From Comamonadaceae bacterium (GTDB lineage Bacteria; Pseudomonadota; Gammaproteobacteria; Burkholderiales; Burkholderiaceae_C), in contig JAAFJC010000030.1 in assembly GCA_013297925.1 (NCBI GenBank), positions 1-38,503 on the forward strand: a stretch of 38,503 nucleotides of DNA. Reading direction: 5' to 3'. Positions 28,502 through 36,665 of the stretch are shown in pieces (within the stretch, counting starts at the first letter, position 1; every line of letters begins with the position of its first letter). The notes beneath the pieces are model-generated. The model had not been told where the DNA came from. It saw only the letters and a program-made list of their open reading frames with translations, and did not search any database. The position numbers and the translations under genes are program-made.

Positions 28502-31101
28502 GCACGGCCTACCCCATCAACTCCGTTCGGGCTGAGCTTGTCGAAGCCAATCTGCCCTTCGACAAGCTCAGTGCGAACGGGTTTAGATTCCACCCAAAAG
28601 TCTTTTCTGCACAGCCCACGCGCCGCGCAGTATTCGCAAGCCATGCCTTCACCCATCGCGGGCAGTGCATGGCCTTCGCGCATTCTTTGCGCATCATCAC
28701 GCAGACCAGCTAGCAGCATCGGCACGGCTTCGCGCACTTGCGGCTGGGCAATCAGCTCAGTGGCCCTCTCACCCACCGCAAGATAGGCTGCACTCACATC
28801 TTCCTTGCCTAACAGCGCGGCATAGAAAGCCAACTGCGTGTCTTCCAACGGATCAGCCACGCGCTTCTTGAGCGAAGCGCTGCCTTCGGTTTTGTAGTCC
28901 ATCACAAAGTGCTCAGCAGCTCCTGAGCCTGCGAGGATGTCCACCCGATCCAAGCGGCCTTGAAGCTTCAAGCCATCTTCAGTCGCCCATTCCAAAGACG
29001 TTTCACTGCTTTCAAATCGCCAGCCCTTGGCTTCATGCTCTGATAACCATAGCAAATAGCTCTCGCGCAAGCGTGGCCAGGAAGCTGCGAAGGGCACGAA
29101 GCTCGGGTCTTGTGACAGCGCTTTCGATTCTTCTGCGGCGCAGGCATCGAGCAACGCCGCATCTTGCAGTGCGTCCGTCGCGCGCGGCCTTGTCTCATGA
29201 AATTTGCCGAGCACCGCGTGTAGCCAAGCGCCGAAATCGCGTTTCGATAGCTCTTCATCCAGCTCGCGCGATTCGCTGAGTTTGAGCAAGCGCAGCGCAA
29301 AAAAGCGATAAGGGCAGGCGCGCGCATCGGCATAGCTGCTGGCTGAGAAGCTGCGCGGCATAAGATCGCCGGCCTCTTTCATGTTCGGCGCAGGCATCGT
29401 GAGTGGCTGCGCCGCCACGCTGATCTCACTGCGCGGATCGCTCGCTTTTTGCCACGGATGCTCAGCCTGCCAGGCTTGCAACAAAGGACTGGGCTGCAAA
29501 ACCTCATCGCCCTGCGCATGCCGCCAGAGCACATCAATATGCGGCACACACATCGCCCAAGCCCACACCGCTTGCAGCTCTTGCGCCAAGGCTTCGCGCG
29601 AAGGCAGGCCGAGCGCGGCGCGCTGCGAACGCGTCCACAAGCCCGCTGGCTCGGGCGCGAGCGGCAGGCGAAGCTCATCACAGCCTGCGAGCACGGCAGC
29701 AGCAAAGGGGCGAGCTGCCATTTGCGCCAGCGGCAGGATGATCACTTGCGCCTCTTGCTCGGGTGCAGGCGGCTTGAAACTCGCGCCTTCGAGCGCAGCT
29801 TGCACCCAGGAGCTGAATTCGCTTAAGCTCATGCGTGAGGTATCACTTTGCAAGATGGCGTTGGCTTCAGCCTTCAAATGCAAGGCTTGCAGCATCTGCA
29901 AGCCGGCGGCATCTTCGCTCAAGCTTTGCCATTGGCCGCTGATCCTAAGCGCTTGCTGCAAGGCAGCCAACCAAGCTGCAATCGGGCGCACGCTGCGCAA
30001 GCTTTGCAACACTGCTGCTGGCTCATGCGCCACATCGTCCGCTATGAATTTGATAGCTGCTCGCGCTGATTCTATGCCGGCGATATCGTTGTTTTGCCCT
30101 CTAAGCAGCCCTTCTAGGCGCTGCACAGCCTGCGCAGGCACGCTGGTGTGCTTGAGCCAATCCAGCAGCGCGTCTTGCCCAGTTGAAGGCATCGCAGCGC
30201 GCAGCAAACTCATCAGCCCCGCAGCAGCACGCGTGGTCGATAAGCGCCAGCCTGTCTCATCCTGCACGCTCACGCACCGGGCATGCAGCATCGCGCTGAT
30301 GCGCCGTGTGGCCAAGCGATCAATCGCGGGCAGCGCCACCGGCGTGCGCCCTGCAGCGATATGAGCCAGCACGCAAGCTGCGGCGCGCTGCGATTCATCT
30401 TCGGCATGATCTGCGCGGTGCACATACAGCTCGCCTGCTGAAGATGAAGGCAGATCCAACCAAAGCGGCTCTTTACCGCTCAACGCCGCCCACTGCTTAG
30501 CCAGCGTTTGCGTGAAATCATTAGGCTGCACGCCGCGCACGATGATGAGCTGATCCACTTCAGCCAAAGCCTGAGACGAGAGCAGCGCATCGCTCGCATA
30601 GCTGGATGCCGCAGCCCACTCCAGCGCAATGCGCGCCACCGCCGCTTCATAAGCTGCAAACCCCGCTTCATTGCCCTGCCCCACCACACCGCGCAGACTC
30701 TCCGCCCAAGCCGCACGTTCAGCAGGCAACACAGCAGACGCCAAGCCCGCCAACTGCTGAGCCGTTTGCACCAAGAGCGGCGTGAGCACCGCATGATGCT
30801 CGGCCAGCCCCGCACGCGCGAGCCAATTGCGAGCGCGCAAGCTATCCAGCCCTGCATCCAAGCTCACATCCCACACATCGGCCTCAAACGGGGCGATGCG
30901 TTGCTGCCAGCTCTTGGTCGTTTCAATCCGAGGTAAAAAGCCTGCGCCAGAAGCTTGAGCTACCCGCCTGAGCAGGGGCTGCAGCTGGAAATACGGCAGC
31001 AAAACCACGCAGCGCGCAGGATGCGTTTGAACTTGGATCAAAGCCTCAGCAATACGAACCCAAAGCTCCGCCCAGCCATTCGTTTTGCCTATGGCCGTCA
31101 T
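28498..31101 (-). CDS. addB: AddB-type nuclease subunit with Fe-S cluster
   Basis: An 867-residue protein. The N-terminal part is a helicase-like fold without an obvious Walker A. The C-terminal PD-(D/E)XK nuclease holds L-D-R-V-D-I and M-D-Y-K-T. Four cysteines frame it as in Fe-S AddB proteins: one in R-A-C-P-Y-R-F-F (about residue 595) and three in C-E-Y-C-A-A-R-G-L-C (about 820). It partners AddA, translated immediately downstream. Two repeats are embedded: copy R9 of the dispersed family at about 337-353, and a palindromic repeat that encodes most of the last 30 residues. The start is the ATG at 31101. Confidence 0.85.
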   Translation of the reverse strand: MTAIGKTNGWAELWVRIAEALIQVQTHPARCVVLLPYFQLQPLLRRVAQASGAGFLPRIETTKSWQQRIAPFEADVWDVSLDAGLDSLRARNWLARAGLAEHHAVLTPLLVQTAQQLAGLASAVLPAERAAWAESLRGVVGQGNEAGFAAYEAAVARIALEWAAASSYASDALLSSQALAEVDQLIIVRGVQPNDFTQTLAKQWAALSGKEPLWLDLPSSSAGELYVHRADHAEDESQRAAACVLAHIAAGRTPVALPAIDRLATRRISAMLHARCVSVQDETGWRLSTTRAAAGLMSLLRAAMPSTGQDALLDWLKHTSVPAQAVQRLEGLLRGQNNDIAGIESARAAIKFIADDVAHEPAAVLQSLRSVRPIAAWLAALQQALRISGQWQSLSEDAAGLQMLQALHLKAEANAILQSDTSRMSLSEFSSWVQAALEGASFKPPAPEQEAQVIILPLAQMAARPFAAAVLAGCDELRLPLAPEPAGLWTRSQRAALGLPSREALAQELQAVWAWAMCVPHIDVLWRHAQGDEVLQPSPLLQAWQAEHPWQKASDPRSEISVAAQPLTMPAPNMKEAGDLMPRSFSASSYADARACPYRFFALRLLKLSESRELDEELSKRDFGAWLHAVLGKFHETRPRATDALQDAALLDACAAEESKALSQDPSFVPFAASWPRLRESYLLWLSEHEAKGWRFESSETSLEWATEDGLKLQGRLDRVDILAGSGAAEHFVMDYKTEGSASLKKRVADPLEDTQLAFYAALLGKEDVSAAYLAVGERATELIAQPQVREAVPMLLAGLRDDAQRMREGHALPAMGEGMACEYCAARGLCRKDFWVESKPVRTELVEGQIGFDKLSPNGVDGVGRA
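28523..28580. repeat. palindromic repeat forming the addB C-terminus
   Basis: Arms 28523-28546 and 28557-28580 match at 22 of 24 positions (CCGTTCGGGCTGAGCTTGTC type) around a 10-nt loop. This CGTTCG...GCTTGTCGA palindrome is a known widespread interspersed repeat, whose accidental translations contain R-T-E-L-V-E-G and F-D-K-L-S-P-N-G. Both peptides appear here in the AddB frame. Confidence 0.85.
30041..30090 (+). repeat. dispersed 50-bp repeat, copy R9, inside addB (antisense)
   Basis: GCTATGAATTTGATAGC, TGCTCGCGCTGATTC, TATGCCGGCGATATCG. In the addB frame the complement reads I-A-G-I-E-S-A-R-A-A-I-K-F-I-A, the same frame as R7 in addA. Confidence 0.85.
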
Positions 31102-31218
31102 AGCCAGAGCCTGCCCAATGCGGCTAAAAGATAAAACTTGGTTTCTGTCACAATGCCCACACTGTAATAGCTGTTGGCCTAGGCCAATCCTTTATCACTT
31201 TAGACGAGAGAAAACACC

Positions 31219-31554
31219 ATGGCCAGCGACCTCATCAAACACATCACCGATGCCAGCTTCGAAGCCGACGTGCTGCAAGCTGACAAGCCCGTCCTTGTGG
31301 ACTTCTGGGCTGAATGGTGCGGCCCTTGCAAAATGATCGCCCCTGCGTTGGACGAACTGGCCGGCACTTACAACGGCAAACTTCAGATCGCCAAGCTCAA
31401 CGTGGACGACAACCGCGACATCCCCGGCAAATTCGGCATCCGCGGCATCCCCACGCTCATGATCTTCAACAAAGGCCAACTTGCCGCGACGAAAGTCGGC
31501 GCATTGAGCAAGGCACAGCTGCAAGCTTTTGTGGATCAAACCATCGCCGCTTGA
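31219..31554 (+). CDS. trxA: thioredoxin
   Basis: A 111-residue thioredoxin fold protein. The active site is W-A-E-W-C-G-P-C-K (Cys33, Cys36), with the D-F-W lead-in, the conserved cis-Pro in G-I-P-T-L and the K-V-G motif. It reduces disulphides in the cytoplasm. No signal peptide. The GAGAGAAAACACC leader holds the ribosome site. It is divergent from addB with a 117-bp gap. A TGAGCGC/GCGCTCA hairpin overlaps the stop codon. Confidence 0.96.
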   Translation: MASDLIKHITDASFEADVLQADKPVLVDFWAEWCGPCKMIAPALDELAGTYNGKLQIAKLNVDDNRDIPGKFGIRGIPTLMIFNKGQLAATKVGALSKAQLQAFVDQTIAA

Positions 31555-31572
31555 GCGCCCAGTATGCGCTCA
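31552..31572 (+). terminator. hairpin at the end of trxA
   Basis: TGAGCGC and GCGCTCA arms with a 7-nt loop, overlapping the trxA stop codon and just before the convergent deacetylase stop. No U-run, so termination strength is uncertain. Confidence 0.4.
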
Positions 31573-31575
31573 GCC

Positions 31576-32418
31576 TCACAGTCGCATCCGACTGACGGCT
31601 TTCAATTCGATGTTTTCGTGCACTAACAGCTGCTGAAAAGCCTCGCTTGCCAGGACAGAAAACTCGGCTTGGCGAGCGGGCAGCAAGGTATCAACTGCGT
31701 TCGCCTGCCCGCTGGGGTGACTCATCAACAAATCCCCCGTTTGTGCCTGCTTGAACCATTTCTGCAAAAGCTGCATGTAGCGAGCCGCGCCGCCAGAAAA
31801 ATCGTAAACGCCCAGCAGTCGCTGATTCTGAGCATGGCCTTGCTTGAGTGCCTGAGCTGACAAACCGCGCGAGCCCAATAGCGCAATGCCCCACGGTTTG
31901 ACCACCGCTCTCCAACCTTCGCCCGCAGCTTGCCAATCCAGCCCCACCGAGCGTGTGTTGCGCAACCAAGGGCGCTTCGTGGGATAGCGCAGCGCCAATT
32001 GAGCCAGCAACTCCTCGCGAACAATTGGCAGCTGATGCACATGCTGATGGCCATCTACATAGGTGGGTGCATTGCAAAAGTACTGCTCAAAACAATCAAG
32101 TTGCCGAATAATTTCTGCACGAATCGCAGCACGACCTAGTTGGCGAAAGTAGCTCAGCGCAATAAATTTGCCCAAAGGCCAGCGCTTGACTTGGCCCGGC
32201 AATTTCTCAGTGAAATCCAGATGCAGGCCAATATCCACGCCACACGCCGCTATGGGAATTAAGCGCTGCGCTTGAGTGCGCCAAGTGAGCCCTGCCGTCA
32301 TGCAACTGATCGCATGCACGCGCCCCATCTGCGCCAAGCTAATCGCAGCGTCATTGATACCTTCATGCAGGCCATAATCGTCCACACAAATACACAGGCT
32401 ACGCGGCATGCTGCTCAT
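31576..32418 (-). CDS. YdjC/ChbG/HpnK-family deacetylase, NaxD-like by context
   Basis: About 280 residues. The metal site pattern is visible: C-V-D-D-Y-G-L-H at about residues 9-16 (Asp-Asp), H-L-D-F-T near 70 and Y-V-D-G-H-Q-H-V-H near 120. These enzymes remove N-acetyl groups from sugars; NaxD of Francisella and Bordetella acts on undecaprenyl-phosphate hexosamine. The adjacent GT2 and GT39 genes favour the NaxD-like role over chitooligosaccharide or hopanoid roles. I start at M-S-S-M-P-R-S because the longer frame would overlap the divergent GtrA gene; a second ATG lies 9 nt inside. Confidence 0.8.
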   Translation of the reverse strand: MSSMPRSLCICVDDYGLHEGINDAAISLAQMGRVHAISCMTAGLTWRTQAQRLIPIAACGVDIGLHLDFTEKLPGQVKRWPLGKFIALSYFRQLGRAAIRAEIIRQLDCFEQYFCNAPTYVDGHQHVHQLPIVREELLAQLALRYPTKRPWLRNTRSVGLDWQAAGEGWRAVVKPWGIALLGSRGLSAQALKQGHAQNQRLLGVYDFSGGAARYMQLLQKWFKQAQTGDLLMSHPSGQANAVDTLLPARQAEFSVLASEAFQQLLVHENIELKAVSRMRL

Positions 32419-32444
32419 GGCTGCGGACCTATACTCAAACAGCC

Positions 32445-32855
32445 ATGAACTATTCCGCCGAGCCCACAGGCCAACACAGCACACGCCAGCGCTTGGTATT
32501 TTTTCTTGTCGTTGGCGCGATGGCTGCAGCAGTGCATTGGTTGGTCGTGGTCGGTTTGGTGAGTCAGTTGGGGCTCAAGCCATTACTGGCCAATATCATC
32601 GGCTGGCAGGTGGCTTTCGTCGCTTCATTCTCAGGCCATTATCTCCTGACTTTTCGTGATCAGAGTGCGCCATTGGGTAGATCAGCGCTGCGCTTTTTCG
32701 GTGTGTCTGCTTTGGGTTTCAGCATCAATGAATCGGCCTATGCCGTCACCTTAGCGCTAGGCTGGCGCTACGATTGGGCGCTGCTTCTCGTCTTGATGGC
32801 CGTCGCAGTGATGACCTATTTTCTCAGCCGCCGCTGGGCTTTTTTGCGCAGCTGA
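32445..32855 (+). CDS. GtrA family membrane protein (putative flippase)
   Basis: A 136-residue protein with four predicted membrane helices (about 17-38, 45-65, 82-100, 105-128). It shows the GtrA/DPMS features F-F-L-V-V-G-A-x-A-A-A-V-H-W and a C-terminal Y-F-L-S-R-R-W-A-F. Family members help flip polyprenyl-phosphate sugars across the membrane. It lies between a deacetylase and a GT2 gene but on the opposite strand: divergent from the deacetylase by 26 bp and convergent with GT2 by 11 bp. Confidence 0.85.
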   Translation: MNYSAEPTGQHSTRQRLVFFLVVGAMAAAVHWLVVVGLVSQLGLKPLLANIIGWQVAFVASFSGHYLLTFRDQSAPLGRSALRFFGVSALGFSINESAYAVTLALGWRYDWALLLVLMAVAVMTYFLSRRWAFLRS

Positions 32856-32866
32856 GCAAAAGCGAG

Positions 32867-33892
32867 TTACCGTGGCTCGCTCGTGCGATCTGGCAAGCCA
32901 CTCCCCAACTCATGTTTGACGACATACAAAGGCCTGCCCTTGACTTCTTCAAACACACGGCCAATGTATTCACCCACAATGCCCAGTGAAATCATTTGTA
33001 TGCCAGCAAACAACATCAGGCTAACCACAATCGTTGTCCAGCCGCTCACATCTGAGCCATACAAAAAATAAGTCACCGTACGAAAAAAACCATACAAAAA
33101 AGCCATGACGGCAAGCGCGAATCCAAGCAAACTGACTGCACGCAAAGGCAAAGTGGTAAATGCAGTGAGGCCATCTAAAGAAAATCGAATCAAGCGCATC
33201 GCGCTAAAGTGGCTGCTTCCGTGACCTCGCTCATTTGGCATATAGGGTACGGCGACTGCATTGAAACCCACCCATGCATACAAGCCTTTCATGAATCGAT
33301 TGCGCTCAGGCAGTGAGAGCAGCGCATTGACCACGCGCCGATCCATCAAACGAAAATCGCCCGCTCCAGCTGGCACTTCAAAGCGATCCGCCGCATTGAC
33401 CAAAGCATAGAAAAGATCCGTGCCCCAGCGCTTGAATCGACTTTCATCTCTACGATGTTCGCGCACCGCGTAGACAACATCTGCCCCCTCGCGCCACTTT
33501 TGCATAAACGTGCCGATCAGATCGCCAGAATGCTGCAAATCACCATCCATCATCACCACCACATCGCCCTGGGAGGCTTGCAAACCGGCAGACAAAGCCG
33601 CTTCCTTACCAAAATTACGCGATAAAAATATAGCCTTGAACCCTGGCTGCTGCGCCCATTTGGCCAACACCAAAGCGGTTGCATCGGTACTGCCATCGTC
33701 CACCAAGATGAGCTCCCATGCTGGGCTGAGCGCTGCCAATGTCTCAGACATCATAGGCAGCAATTGCTCTAAATTCTTGGCTTCGTTGTAGCACGGGATC
33801 ACACAAGATAAGCTTGGCTGAGGAGGCCGCAGGCCTAAAACGAGAGCCTGAGATGAATGCTGATCGTTTGAATTTTCGTGACTGATGGTCAT
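32867..33892 (-). CDS. GT2 polyprenyl-phosphate glycosyltransferase (ArnC/DPM type)
   Basis: About 341 residues. The N-terminal GT-A domain carries V-I-P-C-Y-N-E-A-K-N, L-V-D-D-G-S-T-D and M-M-D-G-D-L-Q-H. Two C-terminal transmembrane helices (about 240-265 and 275-300) end in G-I-V-G-E-Y-I-G-R-V-F-E-E-V-K-G-R-P-L-Y, the hallmark of DPM1/GtrB/ArnC-type enzymes that load sugar onto undecaprenyl phosphate. An upstream ATG overlaps the GT39 stop; I prefer M-T-I-S-H-E-N because the earlier residues are not conserved in type. It is translated after GT39 in one unit. Confidence 0.88.
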   Translation of the reverse strand: MTISHENSNDQHSSQALVLGLRPPQPSLSCVIPCYNEAKNLEQLLPMMSETLAALSPAWELILVDDGSTDATALVLAKWAQQPGFKAIFLSRNFGKEAALSAGLQASQGDVVVMMDGDLQHSGDLIGTFMQKWREGADVVYAVREHRRDESRFKRWGTDLFYALVNAADRFEVPAGAGDFRLMDRRVVNALLSLPERNRFMKGLYAWVGFNAVAVPYMPNERGHGSSHFSAMRLIRFSLDGLTAFTTLPLRAVSLLGFALAVMAFLYGFFRTVTYFLYGSDVSGWTTIVVSLMLFAGIQMISLGIVGEYIGRVFEEVKGRPLYVVKHELGSGLPDRTSEPR

Positions 33893-33927
33893 AGTGCTTG
33901 AGTCTGGTCGTGTCGTGGGCGATCGGA

Positions 33928-35409
33928 TTAACAAGAAGCATCAGGCCGAGTGGGCCTCACAATTTTCCAGCCCCAACCGGGATAGGCTTTGCCGAAGACT
34001 TGTACTTCGGGAGGTGGATTGACCGGGACGCCCTTGATGATTTCTATCGCGCCGCAACGCTCTACCAAATCCGCAGGTATCCATGGGCTGCGATCAAATC
34101 GACCATCGACTAAAACCAATGGCTTGCCAGGCAATTGCATGGCAATAGCCATTGATATGTTGGCTGAGCCGATCAACACTCGCGCCGGGCGGCCTAGTAT
34201 CTCCTGCGCTTTGGGTTCAATCTGGCTGGCTAAGCGAGCTGAATCAATGCTTCGCCAATGCTTGTCACGCAGATTGGCTGGGCCTTTGTAAGATGTCAGA
34301 TAGCTGGCCAACAACAGCAGTGCTTGCAGCATCACAAAGGTGGCGAGCGCATACTTAATCTGAGCTCTTGGCCATAACTTAGGCCAGAGCTCCATCGCAG
34401 CGGGTATAGCAAACAATAGGAAAGCAGTGCCCCAATGCGGTGCTAGCTCAGCGCCAGTGACCAGCCCTAAAAATACGATGAACAACAAAGGCACAGCACC
34501 CCAAATCAAAAGAAAAGCGCGAGCTTTTACCTTGTTGCTCTCGCTCTCAGTAGAAGCTTTCTCCTCGCCCAGCTTGGCCGCCAGACTCGCGACTATGACC
34601 AATAGCAACCAAGCCGGCAGCGCACGATTGAGCAGCATATCGACCAACCAGCGCATACTGTGAATCACACGCTTGCCGCCGCTCAGACTGACTCCCAGAG
34701 AGGATTCTCTCGCATAGGCCAGAGGTGCAAATTCGTTAGCCTGTAGCCAGAAAGCATGCGGCGCAAACACCAGCATCGAAACGGCTCCAGCAATGACCAA
34801 GCCTTGTCGCTGCGCTGCAATCCGCCACGCCCCTTGCTGAATGAAAAACACCAAGACGCAAAGCACCGAGATAGCGATTTGGTACTTGCTCAGTGCCCCT
34901 GCACCCAACGCTAAGCCCAATACCACCCACCACTTGCGCCGCTGCGTCTGCATCGCTTGCCAACTTGCCCAAGCTGAGAGGCAAACGAAAAGCATCAGTA
35001 CCGTGTTGTGGTTGTAGTAATACAGCCTACCGTTGTAGTAAGTGATGCATAAAGCAGCCAACAAAGCCAAGAAAGCGTATTGGCGGCCACGCAGGTCTGC
35101 CAGTAAGCGCCAAAACAACACGAAAGCAAGCAAGCTAACGAATGCACCCCATAGATAGCTCACCCAGGCATGCCACCCAAAGAGCGTTAGCCACGGCCAA
35201 AGCAACCAAGTGGGCAAGGGGGGATGCTTGTAGTAGCCCCATTGCAAAGAGTGAGTCCACAACAGCTGCTCCAAATTGTCCTGAGGCGCTGTCAAGCTCG
35301 CAGAGCTCAAATGCCAAAGCCAGACCCCTGCAAAGACCAAAAGCAAAACTGACACATGAGATGCTCGCAATGGCTGCTTAGGCTGGCTAGATGTCTGGGC
35401 AAGGCTCAT
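33928..35409 (-). CDS. GT39-family (ArnT-like) glycosyltransferase
   Basis: About 493 residues with about a dozen membrane helices. The first periplasmic loop carries the Asp-containing motif of GT39/ArnT enzymes (A-P-Q-D-N-L-E-Q). It is followed by Y-Y-K-H-P-P-L-P-T-W-L, the ArnT/PMT-like K-H-P-P-L signature. It should transfer a sugar from undecaprenyl phosphate to lipid A or another envelope acceptor. The start M-S-L-A-Q-T-S-S is chosen over the long frame since the preceding 23 residues lie in the promoter region shared with rpoH. Operon with GT2. Confidence 0.85.
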   Translation of the reverse strand: MSLAQTSSQPKQPLRASHVSVLLLVFAGVWLWHLSSASLTAPQDNLEQLLWTHSLQWGYYKHPPLPTWLLWPWLTLFGWHAWVSYLWGAFVSLLAFVLFWRLLADLRGRQYAFLALLAALCITYYNGRLYYYNHNTVLMLFVCLSAWASWQAMQTQRRKWWVVLGLALGAGALSKYQIAISVLCVLVFFIQQGAWRIAAQRQGLVIAGAVSMLVFAPHAFWLQANEFAPLAYARESSLGVSLSGGKRVIHSMRWLVDMLLNRALPAWLLLVIVASLAAKLGEEKASTESESNKVKARAFLLIWGAVPLLFIVFLGLVTGAELAPHWGTAFLLFAIPAAMELWPKLWPRAQIKYALATFVMLQALLLLASYLTSYKGPANLRDKHWRSIDSARLASQIEPKAQEILGRPARVLIGSANISMAIAMQLPGKPLVLVDGRFDRSPWIPADLVERCGAIEIIKGVPVNPPPEVQVFGKAYPGWGWKIVRPTRPDASC

Positions 35410-35507
35410 AAATTTACTGTCTTGATTCAACAGAATGATCTCATACCCGTCAATACACAAAAATGACCCGATAGTCATTAACCATCAAAGGGATTGAACT
35501 TTTTCAT

Positions 35508-35534
35508 TTAGCACTCCCCCAAGAAGAGTGCTAA
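35508..35534. promoter_or_regulatory. CIRCE element (HrcA operator) upstream of rpoH
   Basis: TTAGCACTC, exactly 9 nt, GAGTGCTAA: a perfect CIRCE inverted repeat. A possible promoter overlaps it (TTAGCA, 18 nt, TAATAT ending at 35537), so HrcA bound here should block rpoH transcription. HrcA control of rpoH is known in some Betaproteobacteria. Confidence 0.93.
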
Positions 35535-35610
35535 TATTGCATTCATACCCGTGAAAACCCGCACTTTTAGCGCAGTCAAGGGTAGGAAAAGAACGCAAGG
35601 AGTTCTGAAC

Positions 35611-36570
35611 ATGTCTGGAGCTTTAACTCTGTCGAATAACACCGCTGCCTCAACAGCAATTACAAACTGGGGTAGCATGAGCATGGTGCCCTCGCTGGGC
35701 AACTTGGATGCTTACATCAGCGCGGCCAATCGCATGCCGATGCTCACGCTCGAAGAAGAGCAGCGCTATGCGCGCCAGTGGAAAGATGGGCAAAACATGG
35801 AGGCCGCTGGCCGCCTGGTGCTCTCGCATCTGCGCTTGGTGATTTCCACCGCCCGCCAGTATTTGGGCTATGGCCTGCCGCATGCGGATTTGATCCAAGA
35901 AGGCAATGTCGGCCTGATGAAAGCCGTCAAGCGCTTTGATCCTGATCAAGGTGTGCGCCTCGTGAGCTATGCCCTGCACTGGATCAAGGCTGAGATTCAT
36001 GAATACATCCTCAAGAATTTCCGCATGATCAAGGTGGCCACCACCAAGGCGCAGCGCAAGCTGTTCTTCAATCTGCGCTCGATGAAGCAAGGCTTCAAAC
36101 ACGATGCTTCTGAAGAGCTAGATGGCACGACGCACCGCGACAGCCTGAACGCCAAAGAGATCGACACTGTCGCGCGCACACTCAATGTGAAGCGCGAAGA
36201 AGTGATCGAGATGGAAGCGCGCTTTGCAGGCGGCGATGTGCTGCTTGACCCTTCTCCTTCAGACGATGGCGAAGAGGCTTATGGCCCGATTGCCTATCTC
36301 TCTGACAGCTCGATGGAGCCCACCGCTCAACTCGAAGCACGGGAGCGCGACCATATGGCTGGCGATGGCGTGCTCGCCGCGATGGAACAACTCGACCCAC
36401 GCAGCCGCCGCATCATCGAAGAGCGCTGGCTCAAGGTGAATGACAACGGCTCAGGCGGCCTCACTTTGCATGATTTGGCTGCGGAATACGGCGTGAGCGC
36501 TGAGCGCATTCGCCAGATTGAAGTGGCGGCCATGAAGAAAATGAAGAAGATGTTGGAACCGTCCACCTGA
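35611..36570 (+). CDS. rpoH: heat-shock sigma factor sigma-32
   Basis: A 319-residue sigma-70 family factor. Region 2 has L-I-Q-E-G-N-V-G-L-M-K-A-V-K-R-F-D-P, W-I-K-A-E-I-H-E-Y and the RpoH-specific box Q-R-K-L-F-F-N-L-R near residue 150. Region 4 ends with L-A-x-E-Y-G-V-S-A-E-R-I-R-Q-I-E. It directs transcription of heat-shock genes. The frame is open further upstream, but AAGGAG 9 nt before M-S-G-A-L-T fixes the start, about 75 nt after the CIRCE. It is divergent from the lipid A type genes. Confidence 0.95.
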   Translation: MSGALTLSNNTAASTAITNWGSMSMVPSLGNLDAYISAANRMPMLTLEEEQRYARQWKDGQNMEAAGRLVLSHLRLVISTARQYLGYGLPHADLIQEGNVGLMKAVKRFDPDQGVRLVSYALHWIKAEIHEYILKNFRMIKVATTKAQRKLFFNLRSMKQGFKHDASEELDGTTHRDSLNAKEIDTVARTLNVKREEVIEMEARFAGGDVLLDPSPSDDGEEAYGPIAYLSDSSMEPTAQLEARERDHMAGDGVLAAMEQLDPRSRRIIEERWLKVNDNGSGGLTLHDLAAEYGVSAERIRQIEVAAMKKMKKMLEPST

Positions 36571-36665
36571 TTGTGTATTTGTTTCACAGAAATTGACTTC
36601 GTCTAATCTAAAACCCGGCAAAGCCTAGACAAACGATATTTTTAAGTTACAGTTGGTAGCAATTT

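Noticed and set aside
769-30090. CRISPR array as an explanation for the 50-bp repeats
   Set aside because: Copies are kilobases apart, in both orientations and inside genes, with no regular spacers or cas genes.
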